A program made the position numbers and the translations under genes. A stretch of DNA of 64,000 nucleotides from Kangiella aquimarina DSM 16071 (GTDB lineage: Bacteria > Pseudomonadota > Gammaproteobacteria > Enterobacterales > Kangiellaceae), in NCBI RefSeq assembly GCF_000374105.1, contig NZ_KB893650.1, positions 614,862 through 678,861 of the forward strand. Reading direction: 5' to 3'. The stretch's first letter is position 1, and each line of letters starts with the position of its first letter. Below the pieces are notes generated by a model. That model was not told the origin of the DNA, did no database searches, and saw nothing but the letters and a program-made list of their open reading frames with translations. Of this stretch, positions 27,139 through 37,741 are shown piece by piece.

Positions 27139-27230
27139 TACATCTTTCTGATAGTGATTATTAGCGGTCATTTTACCTGAAAAAAGGTACAATAGAGACT
27201 TATTTGAGGAAAAAAGACGCATATTTATTT

Positions 27231-27851
27231 ATGTCACGAAGTAAAAGCAGCCACCGTTGGATGAAAGAACATTTTGACGATCCTTACGTCAAAAAGTCAC
27301 AAAAGGATGGTTACCGCTCCAGAGCGGTCTATAAGCTGGAAGAGCTCGATCAAAAATATAAGCTGTTAGGCAAAGGCGTTACTGTTGTCGACCTTGGAGC
27401 AGCCCCTGGTGGCTGGTCGCAATATGCTGCATACAAGATGGGGAATCAGGGCAAAATCTTTGCTCTGGATATACTGGAAATTGATCCTTTGCCCGATGTG
27501 GACTTTATTCAGGGCGATTTTCGTGAAGAAGCAGTGCTCAATCAGCTTTTGGATAAAATTGGCCAGCGCAAGGCAGACCTTGTTTTATCGGATATGGCCC
27601 CCAATATGAGTGGTGTAGATGCTGTCGATCAACCAAGAGCTATGTATCTTTGTGAACTGGCTCTGGAGTTGGCTCAGACAGTGCTGACAAAAGGCGGGAA
27701 CTATGTGGTCAAAGTCTTCCAGGGAGAAGGTTTTGATGAGTATATCCGTCAATGTCGCCAGCTGTTCAATAAAGTATTAATTCGTAAACCCGATGCGTCC
27801 AGAGGGCGTTCACGCGAAGTTTATGTGGTTGGTTTAGGATATAAGGGTTAG
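27231..27851 (+). CDS. rlmE: 23S rRNA 2'-O-ribose U2552 methyltransferase
   Basis: RlmE (FtsJ/RrmJ) methylates U2552 in the A loop of 23S rRNA on the 50S particle. I start at ATG 27231 ([15 protein letters not shown]), which matches the start of known enzymes; the TTG at 27204 would only add a short unrelated lead. The product has 206 residues. SAM-binding motif [14 protein letters not shown] is near 55-68 and the substrate stretch SDMAPNMSG near 123-131. The K-D-K-E catalytic set is present ([13 protein letters not shown] holds the second Lys). It lies directly upstream of ftsH, the usual heat-shock neighbour. Confidence 0.95.
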   Translation: MSRSKSSHRWMKEHFDDPYVKKSQKDGYRSRAVYKLEELDQKYKLLGKGVTVVDLGAAPGGWSQYAAYKMGNQGKIFALDILEIDPLPDVDFIQGDFREEAVLNQLLDKIGQRKADLVLSDMAPNMSGVDAVDQPRAMYLCELALELAQTVLTKGGNYVVKVFQGEGFDEYIRQCRQLFNKVLIRKPDASRGRSREVYVVGLGYKG

Positions 27852-27998
27852 GTGCTGCAAGTTTATACAAAAAGCACGAATCGGATAGCAGTGTTTGTTA
27901 CGTTTTGTTAAGCTTCAGGGCTTTCGTAAGTGACAAAGCATGGCATAATGTGTGGTCATTATTAAAGGCAAAGCGTTGCCAAGATTGAGGTTCAGGTT

Positions 27999-29924
27999 TT
28001 GAACGATTTAGTAAAAAACATTCTATTTTGGGCCGTAGCAGCGGTCATCTTGTTTATTGTTATAGACGCCATTCAGGAGCGTCAGACAGACAATAGCCAG
28101 GTCACATTCTCGGAATTTGTTAGCCGTATCGAAGCTAAGGAAGTAGACGATGTGGTAATCAACCCAAACAATAATCTTGTGACCGGTAAAGATTTGAACA
28201 CCAATAGCGAAATTAATGCTGAAATTCCAGCCGGCGGTCACGAAAAACTGAATGATTTATTGTTAGCAAACGATATTAACTATTCGGGTAAGAAGCGCGA
28301 GGGCGGTGGTTTCGGTACCTTCCTGTTAAGCTTTGGACCAATCCTGCTATTAATTGCCGTCTGGATCTATTTCATGCGCCAGATGCAAGGTGGCGGTAAG
28401 GGCGGCGGCGCTTTGTCTTTTGGTAAAAGTAAGGCCCGTATGCTCAGCGAAGATCAGGTTAAAACTACATTTGCTGACGTTGCTGGCGTTGAAGAAGCCA
28501 AAGAAGAAGTTGGTGAGCTGGTCGATTTCTTGCGCGACCCACGTAAATTCCAGCGTCTGGGCGGTAAAATTCCACGTGGTGTTTTAATGGTTGGTCCTCC
28601 GGGAACCGGTAAAACGCTTCTGGCTCGAGCTATTGCAGGCGAAGCCAAAGTGCCTTTCTTCACCATTTCGGGCTCAGATTTCGTAGAAATGTTCGTGGGT
28701 GTCGGTGCTTCGCGTGTGCGTGACATGTTTGAACAGGCCAAGAAACACGCGCCCTGTATTATTTTCATCGATGAGATTGATGCGGTAGGCCGTCATCGTG
28801 GTGCCGGTTTAGGTGGTGGTCACGATGAGCGTGAGCAAACCTTGAACCAGCTACTGGTCGAAATGGATGGTTTTGAAGGTGGCGAAGGCGTTATTGTGAT
28901 TGCTGCGACTAACCGTCCTGATGTACTGGATCCAGCTTTATTGCGTCCGGGGCGTTTCGACCGTCAGGTTGTGGTTGGATTACCAGATATCAAAGGTCGT
29001 GAGCAGATTCTTAAAGTTCACATGCGCAAAGTACCGATTGGTGATGACGTTGAGCCTGGCGTGATAGCTCGAGGCACACCTGGTTTCTCAGGCGCCGATC
29101 TGGCCAACCTAGTTAATGAGGCAGCACTTTTTGCCGCGCGCGATAATCAACGCATTGTTGGCATGGAGCAATTTGAAAAGGCAAAAGATAAGATTCTGAT
29201 GGGTACTGAGCGTCGCTCAATGGTGATGACCGAAGAGGAAAAGCTTAATACTGCCTATCATGAAGCGGGACACGCAATCGTTGGCTTGAAAGTACCAAGT
29301 CACGATCCGGTGTATAAGGTGAGCATTATTCCTCGTGGCCGTGCCTTGGGTGTAACCATGTATTTGCCAGAGCAGGATAAGTACTCACTATCTAAAGAAG
29401 CACTGGAAAGTCAGCTATCTTCCTTGTTTGGCGGTCGAATTGCCGAAGAGATCCTTAATGGACCAGATAAAGTTACCACTGGTGCATCAAATGATATTGA
29501 GCGCGCAACCAGCTTAGCCCGTAATATGGTGACCAAGTGGGGACTTTCGGATAAGTTAGGTCCACTTTCTTACGCTGAAGATGAAGGCGAGGTATTCCTC
29601 GGTCGTTCAGTGACTCAGCACAAGAATATTTCGGATGAAACAGCACGTGCAATTGATGCTGAAATTCGTGACATCATCGATCGGAACTACAATCGTGCTA
29701 AAACTATCTTGCAGGATAATATGGATAAACTGCATGCGATGGCGGATGCCCTGATGAAGTATGAAACTATTGATGCGAATCAGATTAAGCAGATTATGGA
29801 CGGTGATGACCCAAGCCCTCCGGCAAATTGGTCGGATAAAAAAGGCCCAGGTGGAAACGGTGGCTCAGGACCTCAACCTGAAGCGCCAAAAGATTCACCA
29901 GTGACAGAACCATCTGTTGATTAA
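27999..29924 (+). CDS. ftsH: ATP-dependent zinc metalloprotease FtsH
   Basis: FtsH is an inner-membrane AAA+ protease that degrades misfolded membrane proteins and regulators such as LpxC. The start is TTG at 27999 with GAGG 8 bases upstream. The 641-residue protein has membrane segments at about 8-24 and 107-126, Walker A GPPGTGKT (199-206), Walker [12 protein letters not shown], the second region of homology [19 protein letters not shown], and the zinc site HEAGH (421-425). The C-terminal tail is Gly/Pro rich. It ends in an intrinsic terminator before folP. Confidence 0.98.
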   Translation: MNDLVKNILFWAVAAVILFIVIDAIQERQTDNSQVTFSEFVSRIEAKEVDDVVINPNNNLVTGKDLNTNSEINAEIPAGGHEKLNDLLLANDINYSGKKREGGGFGTFLLSFGPILLLIAVWIYFMRQMQGGGKGGGALSFGKSKARMLSEDQVKTTFADVAGVEEAKEEVGELVDFLRDPRKFQRLGGKIPRGVLMVGPPGTGKTLLARAIAGEAKVPFFTISGSDFVEMFVGVGASRVRDMFEQAKKHAPCIIFIDEIDAVGRHRGAGLGGGHDEREQTLNQLLVEMDGFEGGEGVIVIAATNRPDVLDPALLRPGRFDRQVVVGLPDIKGREQILKVHMRKVPIGDDVEPGVIARGTPGFSGADLANLVNEAALFAARDNQRIVGMEQFEKAKDKILMGTERRSMVMTEEEKLNTAYHEAGHAIVGLKVPSHDPVYKVSIIPRGRALGVTMYLPEQDKYSLSKEALESQLSSLFGGRIAEEILNGPDKVTTGASNDIERATSLARNMVTKWGLSDKLGPLSYAEDEGEVFLGRSVTQHKNISDETARAIDAEIRDIIDRNYNRAKTILQDNMDKLHAMADALMKYETIDANQIKQIMDGDDPSPPANWSDKKGPGGNGGSGPQPEAPKDSPVTEPSVD

Positions 29925-29926
29925 AT

Positions 29927-29952
29927 AAAAAGGGCCTTTCTGGCCCTTTTTT
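29927..29952 (+). terminator. Intrinsic terminator after ftsH
   Basis: AGGGCC (29931-29936) with GGCCCT (29942-29947), flanked by AAAA before and TTTTTT after. It lies 3 bases after the ftsH stop and 24 bases before folP, so folP-glmM may depend on read-through or a short internal promoter. Confidence 0.92.
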
Positions 29953-29975
29953 CCATTTTGCCGTAGATAAAGACC

Positions 29976-30791
29976 ATGAAAGATTTATTCAAATCAAACG
30001 CTCCTCTGGTGATGGGTATATTGAATACCACACCGGATTCATTTTCTGATGGTGGCAATTATGTGCGAAAAGATATTGCCCTGAGACGTATTGAGGCCAT
30101 GATAAGTGAAGGCGTCGATATCATTGATGTAGGTGGCGAGTCTACTCGGCCGGGAGCACAGGCAGTTTCTGAGAGTGAAGAGCTGGACAGGGTCATACCC
30201 ATTGTTGAAGCGGTTGTAGCAAGCGGGATGCCGGTTTCTGTTGATACCAGTAAAGCCAAGGTAATGAAGGAAGCTATTAGTGCCGGTGCTACAATGATTA
30301 ATGACGTGCGTGCATTGCAGGAAGAAGGTGCGATAGATGCGGTGTCCGCAGATGGTAAGATATTGGTTTGCCTGATGCACATGCAAGGACAGCCCAGAAG
30401 TATGCAGCACAATCCACAATACGATGATGTTGTAACGGATGTAAAAGCATTCTTGTTAGAACGAGTTGCCGCTTGCCAGAAGCGAGGGATAGAATCAGGA
30501 CGGATTTGTCTCGACCCTGGCTTTGGATTTGGTAAGACTTTGCAGCACAACTGTGAACTGATGAAGCATTTAGACAGTTTTAAAGAACTTAATTTACCAC
30601 TGCTAGTCGGTGTATCAAGAAAGACAATGATTGGTAATATTCTTGATGCTGATGTAAATAGCCGAGTAAATGGTAGTGTTGTGGCTGCTATGTATGCTTT
30701 AACTAAAGGTGCAAAAATTCTGCGTGTGCATGACGTAAAACCTACGGTTGAAGCAGTAAAATTATTTTGCGCATTTGAGCAAGGCAAATAA
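29976..30791 (+). CDS. folP: Dihydropteroate synthase
   Basis: FolP joins p-aminobenzoate to hydroxymethyl-dihydropterin pyrophosphate in folate synthesis and is the sulfonamide target. The 271-residue TIM barrel has the two family signatures [15 protein letters not shown] (13-27) and [12 protein letters not shown] (about 50-61), then the pterin-contact DPGFGFGKT and the closing RVHDVKPT. It lies between ftsH and glmM, the conserved gammaproteobacterial order, with glmM 23 bases downstream. Confidence 0.97.
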   Translation: MKDLFKSNAPLVMGILNTTPDSFSDGGNYVRKDIALRRIEAMISEGVDIIDVGGESTRPGAQAVSESEELDRVIPIVEAVVASGMPVSVDTSKAKVMKEAISAGATMINDVRALQEEGAIDAVSADGKILVCLMHMQGQPRSMQHNPQYDDVVTDVKAFLLERVAACQKRGIESGRICLDPGFGFGKTLQHNCELMKHLDSFKELNLPLLVGVSRKTMIGNILDADVNSRVNGSVVAAMYALTKGAKILRVHDVKPTVEAVKLFCAFEQGK

Positions 30792-30814
30792 ACAACAATA
30801 AGGAACTTATTAGA

Positions 30815-32155
30815 ATGAGCGAGAGAAAATATTTTGGTACCGATGGCATTCGAGGTACGGTTGGACAGTTCCCTATTACACCTGAGTTTGTGCTTAAACT
30901 TGGTTGGGCAGCGGGTAAGGTTCTTGGTAAGAAAGGCAAAATAGTCATAGGTAAAGATACTCGAATCTCTGGCTATATGTTTGAGTCGGTGCTTGAAGCC
31001 GGCCTCACTGCCGCAGGCGTCAACAGTTTCCTGGTAGGTCCTATGCCAACACCTGCAATTGCATATCTGACGCGTACATTCAGAGCCGATGCGGGTATTG
31101 TCATCAGCGCATCACATAACCCTTTCCAAGATAATGGAATTAAATTCTTTTCATCAGAAGGCACCAAGCTACCTGATTCAGTCGAGCTGGAAATTGAGGC
31201 TTTATTGGAACAGGAGATGACATCTTTACCATCCGAGCAGTTAGGAAAGGCTTATCGAATTGAAGATGCTGCAGCACGTTACATAGAATTCTGTAAGGCG
31301 AGTGTGCCAAATGATTTTAATCTCGACGGCATGAAAATTGTATTGGATTGCGCTAATGGCGCCACCTATCACATTGCTCCTTATGTGTTTAAGGAGTTGG
31401 GTGCCAAAGTCATAAAAACTGCTGTAGAGCCTGATGGCTTAAACATCAACCGTGATTGCGGAGCAACTCACCTTGAGCCACTGGCAAAAGTTGTCATTGA
31501 GCATCAAGCCGATATTGGTATCGCCTTTGATGGTGATGGTGATCGCTTAATGATGGTTGATAAAGATGGCAATGTTATCAATGGCGACCAGCTGATGTTT
31601 ATGATGGCAAATCATCTAAAGAAGAAGGGCACTCTGAAAGGTGGTGTAGTTGGAACCTTAATGACCAATATGGCAATTGAAAATGCTCTGAAACAAGTTG
31701 GTATTCCTTTCGAACGAAGCAAAGTTGGTGACCGTTATGTCATGGAGAGCCTGAAAAAGAATGACTGGTTAATCGGTGGTGAATCATCGGGCCATCTGAT
31801 ACATCTGGATTACAACTCAACCGGTGATGGGATTATTGCGGCGTTGCAAGTGCTTCGTGTAATCAAGGAAAGTAATAAAGGTGTCGGCGAATTAGCTGCT
31901 GAAGTGCCACTATTTCCACAGACGATGATTAATGTCCGTGTAACCGATGCTAAGTCGATTATGACGAATCAAGAGTTGCAAAATATGTCGCAGGAAGTTG
32001 ATACACAATTAGCTGAGCATGGACGTGTATTGCTTAGAGCATCAGGAACTGAACCGCTTATTCGAGTTATGGTTGAAGCGGATGATGAAAAAGTAGCAAC
32101 AAAAATGGCCGAGAAGTTGGCACAAAAAGTGCGAGATTTAGCCCAGAAAATGTAA
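30815..32155 (+). CDS. glmM: Phosphoglucosamine mutase
   Basis: GlmM converts glucosamine-6-phosphate to glucosamine-1-phosphate for peptidoglycan and LPS. The 446-residue protein begins with [13 protein letters not shown], has the active phosphoserine loop VISASHNP (Ser100 is the catalytic residue), the metal loop [11 protein letters not shown], the sugar-binding GGESSGH, and the phosphate-binding [14 protein letters not shown] near the C-terminus. AGGAA precedes the ATG. It is co-transcribed with folP. In relatives tpiA-secG comes next; here a 10-kb block intervenes. Confidence 0.97.
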   Translation: MSERKYFGTDGIRGTVGQFPITPEFVLKLGWAAGKVLGKKGKIVIGKDTRISGYMFESVLEAGLTAAGVNSFLVGPMPTPAIAYLTRTFRADAGIVISASHNPFQDNGIKFFSSEGTKLPDSVELEIEALLEQEMTSLPSEQLGKAYRIEDAAARYIEFCKASVPNDFNLDGMKIVLDCANGATYHIAPYVFKELGAKVIKTAVEPDGLNINRDCGATHLEPLAKVVIEHQADIGIAFDGDGDRLMMVDKDGNVINGDQLMFMMANHLKKKGTLKGGVVGTLMTNMAIENALKQVGIPFERSKVGDRYVMESLKKNDWLIGGESSGHLIHLDYNSTGDGIIAALQVLRVIKESNKGVGELAAEVPLFPQTMINVRVTDAKSIMTNQELQNMSQEVDTQLAEHGRVLLRASGTEPLIRVMVEADDEKVATKMAEKLAQKVRDLAQKM

Positions 32156-32180
32156 AATTGTGGCAAAAGAAGCTTATGTT

Positions 32181-32210
32181 TTGTATCTAACTTATTGTTT
32201 CCGATATAAT
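32181..32210 (+). promoter_or_regulatory. Likely promoter of the OmpA-like gene
   Basis: A perfect TATAAT (32205-32210) with TTGTAT (32181-32186) 18 bases upstream, about 47 bases before the start codon. The -35 is weak (TTG only), but the position is right for a highly expressed porin gene. Confidence 0.5.
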
Positions 32211-32256
32211 GCGATGCACCATGGAACTTAAATGGATAACTTAAGAGGATAATACA

Positions 32257-33390
32257 ATGAAGAAGAAATTATTAACCGCAGCTTGCTTGTTGGCATTAGG
32301 CTCAACTGCATTTGCTTCAGAAGAAGTGCAAGACCGTCATGGTTTTTATGGTCATGTAGGTTTGTATGGCTTGGAGTTAGATTCTTACTGGGATTCCGAC
32401 CGTACGCTATCAGGTGGCTTAGGTTTAGGTTGGTTCTTTAATAAGAATGTTGCTTTAGAAGTTGAATATAACTATTTTGATGAAATTTCTAACAATGCAA
32501 TAAACGCAGATACAGACATTGAAAACACAGCTCTTAATTTACTTTTAAATGATACAAGTTGGATAGGAAGTACAACGACATATCCATTTTTAAAGGTGGG
32601 CTATGGTGAGCTTAGTGACAAATATGGTGTTTATGGTTCTGACTTAGAAGACGGTTACTATAAAGTAGGTGTAGGTGTGCAACATTTTGCAACAGACAAT
32701 GTGTACTTGCGTGCGGGCCTAGATTTGTTGGATTCTGGCGACCTAGGCGATCATAAAGTTTGGTACTTGAGCTACGGTTACTTCTTTGGTGATACTGTAA
32801 AATCTGGCACTGCTCCAGCTCCAAAGCCAGTTGAAAAAGCAAAAGATTCTGATGGTGATGGCGTATTAGATGCAAATGATCAGTGCCCAGGTACTCCAGC
32901 AGGTGCTGCAGTAGATGCTAATGGTTGTCCTTTAGATAGCGATAACGATGGTGTTTATGATTACCAGGATGCATGTCCAGGTACAGCTCCAGGCGTACAG
33001 GTCGATGAGAAAGGTTGTGAAGTTAAAGTTGCAGAAGAAGTTGTAGTTGATATGCGCTTAAACTTCGACACTAATAAGTATGAAATCAAACCAGAAATGG
33101 TTGCAGAGATTGCTAAAGTAGCTGAGTTCTTACGTCAGTATCCTGATGTAAACGCTGAGATACAAGGACACACAGATAGCGTTGGTTCTAGTGCTTATAA
33201 CCAAGGCCTATCAGAGCGTCGTGCTAACTCTGTAAAAGATTACTTAGTAAGCAACTTTGGTATTGATGCTTCTCGCTTAACTGCAAAAGGTTATGGCGAA
33301 GAGCAACCGATTGCTGACAACTCAACAGAAGAAGGTCGTGCTCTAAACCGTCGTGCTGAAGCACACGCAGAGACTATGACTACTAAATAA
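32257..33390 (+). CDS. OmpA-family outer membrane protein with TSP3-type repeats
   Basis: The 377-residue protein has a 21-residue signal peptide (cleaved after TAFA), an N-terminal OmpA-type eight-stranded barrel (about 25-185; HGFYGHVGLYGLELD, GLGLGWFFNKNVALEVEYNY) and two calcium-binding thrombospondin type 3 repeats (DSDGDGVLDANDQCPGTP and DSDNDGVYDYQDACPGTA). A C-terminal OmpA domain binds peptidoglycan (NFDTNKYEIKPEM, IQGHTDSVGSSAYNQGLSERR). It links the outer membrane to the cell wall. It has its own promoter and strong terminator. Confidence 0.94.
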   Translation: MKKKLLTAACLLALGSTAFASEEVQDRHGFYGHVGLYGLELDSYWDSDRTLSGGLGLGWFFNKNVALEVEYNYFDEISNNAINADTDIENTALNLLLNDTSWIGSTTTYPFLKVGYGELSDKYGVYGSDLEDGYYKVGVGVQHFATDNVYLRAGLDLLDSGDLGDHKVWYLSYGYFFGDTVKSGTAPAPKPVEKAKDSDGDGVLDANDQCPGTPAGAAVDANGCPLDSDNDGVYDYQDACPGTAPGVQVDEKGCEVKVAEEVVVDMRLNFDTNKYEIKPEMVAEIAKVAEFLRQYPDVNAEIQGHTDSVGSSAYNQGLSERRANSVKDYLVSNFGIDASRLTAKGYGEEQPIADNSTEEGRALNRRAEAHAETMTTK

Positions 33391-33415
33391 AATATTTAGA
33401 TAGTTTGACCTCTAT

Positions 33416-33449
33416 CAAAGCCCGGCTACTGCCGGGCTTTGTTTTTTTT
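33416..33449 (+). terminator. Strong intrinsic terminator after the OmpA-like gene
   Basis: A perfect 11-bp stem (CAAAGCCCGGC 33416-33426 with GCCGGGCTTTG 33431-33441), four-base loop, then eight T residues. Confidence 0.96.
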
Positions 33450-33527
33450 GGTAAATAAGCTACTATCAAATTGAAGGACAAGCAAAATAGCTGTTCAGTT
33501 CTTACAATAAAATCAAGGAGTAGCTTT

Positions 33528-33932
33528 ATGATAAAGTCCGTTCATGTTCGAGATTATATGACCTCGGCAATGATCACACTAAAACCACAAACAGATATAG
33601 TAGAAGCTGCTCAGACAATGCTGGAATACCGTTTAACTGGCGCACCAGTATTGGATGACCATAATCGATTAGTGGGTTTCATTTCAGAAAAAGACTGTCT
33701 ACATACCGTTTTAAGCGCTATCTATCATGGGGACTTGGGACATAGGGTTATGGACTTAATGACCAAAGAAGTTAAAACGGTTCACCCAGATGATAATATT
33801 GCCGATGTTGCAGAGCGATTCTTAAAAGATAATTGCCGCATGTATCCAGTGATGGAGAAAAGCCAGTTAGTAGGGATGATTTCTCGTCAGAGTATTCTTA
33901 AGGCGATTCAGTTTGTGGGTCGTAAAGACTAA
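33528..33932 (+). CDS. Tandem CBS-domain protein
   Basis: I start at ATG 33528, which has AAGGAG 8 bases upstream; the longer frame from 33471 begins just after the previous terminator. The 134-residue protein consists only of two CBS motifs (about 8-62 and 75-130; VRDYMTSAMITLKPQTDIVEA, RLVGFISEKDCL, QLVGMISRQSIL). Such pairs bind adenine nucleotides and act as regulatory modules. It is a stand-alone gene, so its partner is unknown. Confidence 0.9.
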   Translation: MIKSVHVRDYMTSAMITLKPQTDIVEAAQTMLEYRLTGAPVLDDHNRLVGFISEKDCLHTVLSAIYHGDLGHRVMDLMTKEVKTVHPDDNIADVAERFLKDNCRMYPVMEKSQLVGMISRQSILKAIQFVGRKD

Positions 33933-33944
33933 TCAGATAACTAA

Positions 33945-34181
33945 TTAGTCTTCTAGTATTTCAACATTAAGGCGTCGCTCGTTTCGCAGGCGAGCACGCT
34001 TTTTTGCACAAGGCTTGTCGCAATCACAGGCCTTCTCAATTCCAAGCGCATCAAGACCGCCACAACTGCCACCGATTCTCTTCCTTTGGAACAAATATCC
34101 AACGGCCATGATCATCATTACGATGACAAATAGTATGAATGCAAGGAAAAAAGTACTGGTCACAGTTTGAAAGTCCACCAA
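33945..34181 (-). CDS. nqrM: Na+-NQR maturation protein NqrM (DUF539)
   Basis: The 78-residue protein has one N-terminal membrane segment (about 8-30) followed by RKRIGGSCGGLDALGIEKACDCDKPC, the four-cysteine pattern of NqrM. NqrM is needed to assemble the Na+-translocating NADH:quinone reductase, probably by delivering iron for the Cys4 Fe centre between NqrD and NqrE. A Lys/Arg-rich tail is cytoplasmic. The start is GTG at 34181. In most genomes it follows apbE at the end of the nqr operon; here a gene on the other strand separates them. Confidence 0.9.
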   Translation of the reverse strand: MVDFQTVTSTFFLAFILFVIVMMIMAVGYLFQRKRIGGSCGGLDALGIEKACDCDKPCAKKRARLRNERRLNVEILED

Positions 34182-34392
34182 ACAATAGAAGCCGCTATTT
34201 TATCATATTAATACTCAAATATAAGCCTTTGTATAAAAAATGAACTAGGTATTTTGTTGGGTAAAAAAGGGTAAAGTTGTAAAAGGGCTGTTTTTAACCC
34301 TGCAATTTTAAGGTGATATCTCCAAGTTATTGATAAGTTTGCTACTGACCAATTTCGGTTATAAAGCAAATGAACAACCTTGGAGTTATTTT

Positions 34393-34770
34393 ATGAAATA
34401 CCTAGTATTATTAATGAGTTTAATGATCAGCGGTGCTGTAGTGGCGGAAGAGTATAACCATGGGAATCATAATGATCCTTACATTGAATTCTACAATGGT
34501 ACGGAAACTTTTAACTGTGGAAGTCTGAGCTTCTATGCTTGTATGACCCAGGCTAATATCCAATCCATGGTAGAGTCACGCTGCGAGAGCAAAGTTGTTA
34601 CAACGGATAATGGGGGTTATCCACCCTATGGACAGGCCTATTATCACAATGTCCAAGGTTTTAACATTATCGTCCAAAGTGTGACTGGTCCAGCACCTTA
34701 TAGTATGCAGATTAGCTTCAAATGTGGTGGATTGAGACATCCGGGACAAAAATACGAGCTTTCTCTATAA
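34393..34770 (+). CDS. Small secreted cysteine-containing protein of unknown function
   Basis: I start at ATG 34393 (MKYLVLLMSLMISGAVVAEE) because GGAG lies upstream and a signal peptide begins there; the frame is open from 34330. The 125-residue product has a cleavage site near 19 (VVA-EE). The mature part holds four cysteines (NCGSLSFYAC, ESRCESK, FKCGG), suggesting two disulfides. I do not recognise a family. It sits between apbE and nqrM on the opposite strand, with its own upstream gap. A role in NQR maturation is possible by position only. Confidence 0.7.
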   Translation: MKYLVLLMSLMISGAVVAEEYNHGNHNDPYIEFYNGTETFNCGSLSFYACMTQANIQSMVESRCESKVVTTDNGGYPPYGQAYYHNVQGFNIIVQSVTGPAPYSMQISFKCGGLRHPGQKYELSL

Positions 34771-34780
34771 GACCACTCTA

Positions 34781-34801
34781 AGCCGAGAGGTAATCTCGGC
34801 T
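34781..34801. terminator. Hairpin between the secreted protein gene and apbE
   Basis: AGCCGAGA (34781-34788) pairs perfectly with TCTCGGCT (34794-34801) with loop GGTAA, between two convergent genes. No T-run follows on either strand, so it is a weak or bidirectional terminator. Confidence 0.55.
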
Positions 34802-34807
34802 TACGTA

Positions 34808-35815
34808 TTATTCAATAAGAGATTCTTCAAATAACTGATTGGATAGAGTAATTAATTCCTGACCTTCCCTTTGTATAACCAGCACGGGTAACTGGTACTG
34901 TTCCGCAAATTCAAGAGAAGCTTCACTACCCATGACGCTCATTGCGGTTGCATAAGCATCGGCATACATATTGCTTGGATGAATGACAGAAACAGAGGTT
35001 AGATTATGGGTAATAGGGTAGCCCGTGGTTGGGTCAATGGTATGCGAAAAACGCTTACCGTTAACTTCGAAATAATTTCGATAATCGCCTGAAGTCGCTA
35101 TAGAGGTGTTATTCAGTGCGACAATTAGAAGCTGTTGTTGGTTAAGACTCGAAGCGGGTTTTTCGACTGCAATACGCCATGGATAGCCATGTACATTAAT
35201 ACCCTGGCCCTTTGTCTCTCCGCCAATCTCAACCAGATAATTCTCAATGTCAAACTCTTCCATGATGTTAGCAAGTTGATCAACGGCATAGCCTTTGGCG
35301 ATTGCTGAGAGGTTGATTGTCAGTTCAGGTGATGTTTTTGAAATACATTGACCTTCAAAATCAAATTGAAGCTTATCAGTTCCAACAGACTCTTTAAGAC
35401 TGGCGATTTCTTCATCAGATGGCACCTTATCGTCATATTCGACTGCATCGAAGCCCCAGCGCTGGATAAGTGGCCCAACTGTAATATCAAAGGCACCATT
35501 GGTTTGATGATAAATGTCTTTTGCTGCAACCAGCACCAACCAGGTGGCATCAGAAAACTGGAAACACTCATCAGAGCGTAAAGCGTTAAACTGATTGATC
35601 TCACTATCAGGAATATAGGTGGACATCAATTGATTGATAGTCTCTAGCTCCTGAGTAACTGCATTCTTCAATTGTTCGCCCGAATCCTGGTTAGACTCAA
35701 AGGTAAGGTTGTATGTTGTGCCCATGGTATTGCCGGACAGTTTTGTATATTGGCTTTCCTGCTGACAGGCAGTAAGAATTAACACAAGTAGTGTAGTGAT
35801 GAACAAACGATTCAT
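34808..35815 (-). CDS. apbE: FAD:protein FMN transferase ApbE
   Basis: ApbE attaches FMN covalently to threonines of NqrB and NqrC. I start at ATG 35815 (MNRLFITTLLVLILTAC), which gives a lipoprotein signal with the lipobox LTAC; the frame is open 8 codons upstream. The 335-residue protein shows the family stretches NTMGTTYNL, FDITVGPLIQRWGF, and NLSAIAKGYAVDQL, plus SHTIDPTTGYP and the C-terminal DAYATAMSVMG. It follows nqrF by about 70 bases on the same strand, so it is probably in the nqr operon. Confidence 0.95.
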   Translation of the reverse strand: MNRLFITTLLVLILTACQQESQYTKLSGNTMGTTYNLTFESNQDSGEQLKNAVTQELETINQLMSTYIPDSEINQFNALRSDECFQFSDATWLVLVAAKDIYHQTNGAFDITVGPLIQRWGFDAVEYDDKVPSDEEIASLKESVGTDKLQFDFEGQCISKTSPELTINLSAIAKGYAVDQLANIMEEFDIENYLVEIGGETKGQGINVHGYPWRIAVEKPASSLNQQQLLIVALNNTSIATSGDYRNYFEVNGKRFSHTIDPTTGYPITHNLTSVSVIHPSNMYADAYATAMSVMGSEASLEFAEQYQLPVLVIQREGQELITLSNQLFEESLIE

Positions 35816-35885
35816 ACAGGCATAAAAAAAGGCAGTCAATTGAGACTGCCTATTTTATAGAACCTTCAGTTATAACCCAAGAGGA

Positions 35886-37112
35886 TTAGCCACCGAAGTC
35901 ATCTAATAAGATGTTTTCGCGCTCAACACCCAAATCTTCTAGCATTTGGATACAGGCCGCGTTCATCATTGGAGGTCCACACATGTAGAACTCACAATCT
36001 TCTGGAGCTGGGTGGTCTTTCAAATAGTTCTCATAAAGAACATTATGAATAAAACCGGTATAGCCTTCCCAGTTGTCTTCAGGTTGTGGATCCGACAAAG
36101 CAACATGCCATTCAAAGTTCGGATTTTCTTTGGCCAGCATGTCGAAATCTTCTACGTAGAACATTTCGCGAGAACTACGTGCACCGTACCAGAAGCTGAT
36201 CTTACGGTCAGTTTTAATGCGACGTAACTGATCGAAAATGTGCGAACGCATTGGAGCCATACCAGCACCACCACCGATAAATACCATTTCTGCATCGGTA
36301 TCTTTGGCGAAGAATTCACCGTAAGGACCAGAAATTGTAACTTTATCGCCTGCTTTCAAGCCCCAGATGTAAGAAGACATTTTGCCCGGTGGCAATGACA
36401 TATCGCGTGGCGGAGGCGTAGCGATACGGACGTTCAACATGATAATGCCTTCTTCTTCTGGATAGTTAGCCATCGAATATGCACGAATTGTTTCTTCTTT
36501 CACTTCCGACTCAAGGTCAAACAGTTTGAAACGCTCCCAATCTTCACGGAATTTTTCCGGAACATCAAATTCGCTGAATTTGACTTTATGTGGTGGAGCT
36601 TCGATCTGAATATAACCACCAGCACGGAAAGGTACACTTTCTCCGTTAGGAATTTTAAGTACTAATTCTTTAATGAAAGTTGCTTTGTTATCGTTAGAGA
36701 TAACTTCACAATCCCACTTCTTAGTACCAAAAACTTCTTCAGGAACTTCGATCTTCATGTCCTGCTTAACAGCAACCTGACATGACAAACGATAGCCTTC
36801 TCTAGCTTCACGACGTGTAATGTGGCTTTCTTCAGTCGGTAGAATAGAACCACCGCCTTCAAGAACTTTACACACACACTGGCCGCAAGTACCACCGCCA
36901 CCACAAGCTGATGACAGAAATATGCCGCTGTCAGACAAAGCATTTAACAGCTTGCTACCAGCCGGTACGGTTACCGCTTTATCAGCTTCGCCGTTGATAT
37001 CGATATGGACATCACCAGTGCTTACGAGTTGTTTACGGGCGAATAAAATCACCATTACCAGTCCGAAAATCACTACCGTAAACAGGGCAACGCCTAATAC
37101 TATTTCACTCAT
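35886..37112 (-). CDS. nqrF: Na+-NQR subunit F (NADH-oxidising)
   Basis: NqrF takes electrons from NADH and is the entry point of the pump. The 408-residue protein has an N-terminal membrane anchor (about 5-26), a 2Fe-2S ferredoxin domain ([10 protein letters not shown] plus a later Cys), an FAD-binding domain ([11 protein letters not shown]) and an NADH-binding domain ([26 protein letters not shown]). It is the last structural gene of nqrABCDEF, 20 bases after nqrE, and is followed by apbE. Confidence 0.98.
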   Translation of the reverse strand: MSEIVLGVALFTVVIFGLVMVILFARKQLVSTGDVHIDINGEADKAVTVPAGSKLLNALSDSGIFLSSACGGGGTCGQCVCKVLEGGGSILPTEESHITRREAREGYRLSCQVAVKQDMKIEVPEEVFGTKKWDCEVISNDNKATFIKELVLKIPNGESVPFRAGGYIQIEAPPHKVKFSEFDVPEKFREDWERFKLFDLESEVKEETIRAYSMANYPEEEGIIMLNVRIATPPPRDMSLPPGKMSSYIWGLKAGDKVTISGPYGEFFAKDTDAEMVFIGGGAGMAPMRSHIFDQLRRIKTDRKISFWYGARSSREMFYVEDFDMLAKENPNFEWHVALSDPQPEDNWEGYTGFIHNVLYENYLKDHPAPEDCEFYMCGPPMMNAACIQMLEDLGVERENILLDDFGG

Positions 37113-37132
37113 TAGTTAACCTCTCTACTCGT

Positions 37133-37741
37133 TTACAGTTTGATGCCTGAGAAAGACATAAAGCCAAGGGCCATCAAGCCAACGGTGATAAAGGTAATAC
37201 CTAATCCACGTAAACCATCTGGTACATCTGAATACTTCATCTTCTCGCGGATACCGGCCAGGGCAACAATTGCTAATGCCCAACCGAAACCAGAACCAAA
37301 GCCATAAACCACTGACTCAGGGAAGTTGTAGTCACGCTCAACCATGAACAATGAACCACCCAGAATCGCACAGTTCACAGTAATCAATGGTAAGAAAATA
37401 CCAAGTGACTGATACAGTGCTGGGAAGAATTTGTCCAAAGTCATTTCAAGAATCTGAACAAGTGCAGCAATAACGCCGATATAAACGATAAGGCCTAGGA
37501 AGCTAAGGTCAGCTTCTGGGAAACCAGCCCACGCTAGAGCGCCTTCTTTCAATAAGCCGTTCAGTAGCAGGTTGTTCACTGGAACGGTAATCGTTTGCAC
37601 GATAACAACCGCAATACCAAGACCAATTGCAGTTTGAACTTTCTTCGAAACTGCCAGGAAGGTACACATACCCAGCAAGAATGCCAGGGCGATGTTTTCA
37701 ACGAAAACCGCTTTTGCAAATAGGGAAATATAATGATCCAT
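37133..37741 (-). CDS. nqrE: Na+-NQR subunit E
   Basis: The 202-residue inner-membrane protein has six hydrophobic segments and the paired half-motifs [14 protein letters not shown] and [15 protein letters not shown]. The conserved cysteines in these two half-helices, together with those of NqrD, hold the intramembrane iron centre. It overlaps the end of nqrD by one base and lies upstream of nqrF. Confidence 0.97.
   Translation of the reverse strand: MDHYISLFAKAVFVENIALAFLLGMCTFLAVSKKVQTAIGLGIAVVIVQTITVPVNNLLLNGLLKEGALAWAGFPEADLSFLGLIVYIGVIAALVQILEMTLDKFFPALYQSLGIFLPLITVNCAILGGSLFMVERDYNFPESVVYGFGSGFGWALAIVALAGIREKMKYSDVPDGLRGLGITFITVGLMALGFMSFSGIKL

Noticed and set aside
30059-30787. A 242-codon frame antisense to folP
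   Set aside because: It lies wholly inside a well-supported dihydropteroate synthase gene, and its Ser/Thr-rich composition is typical of an antisense shadow.
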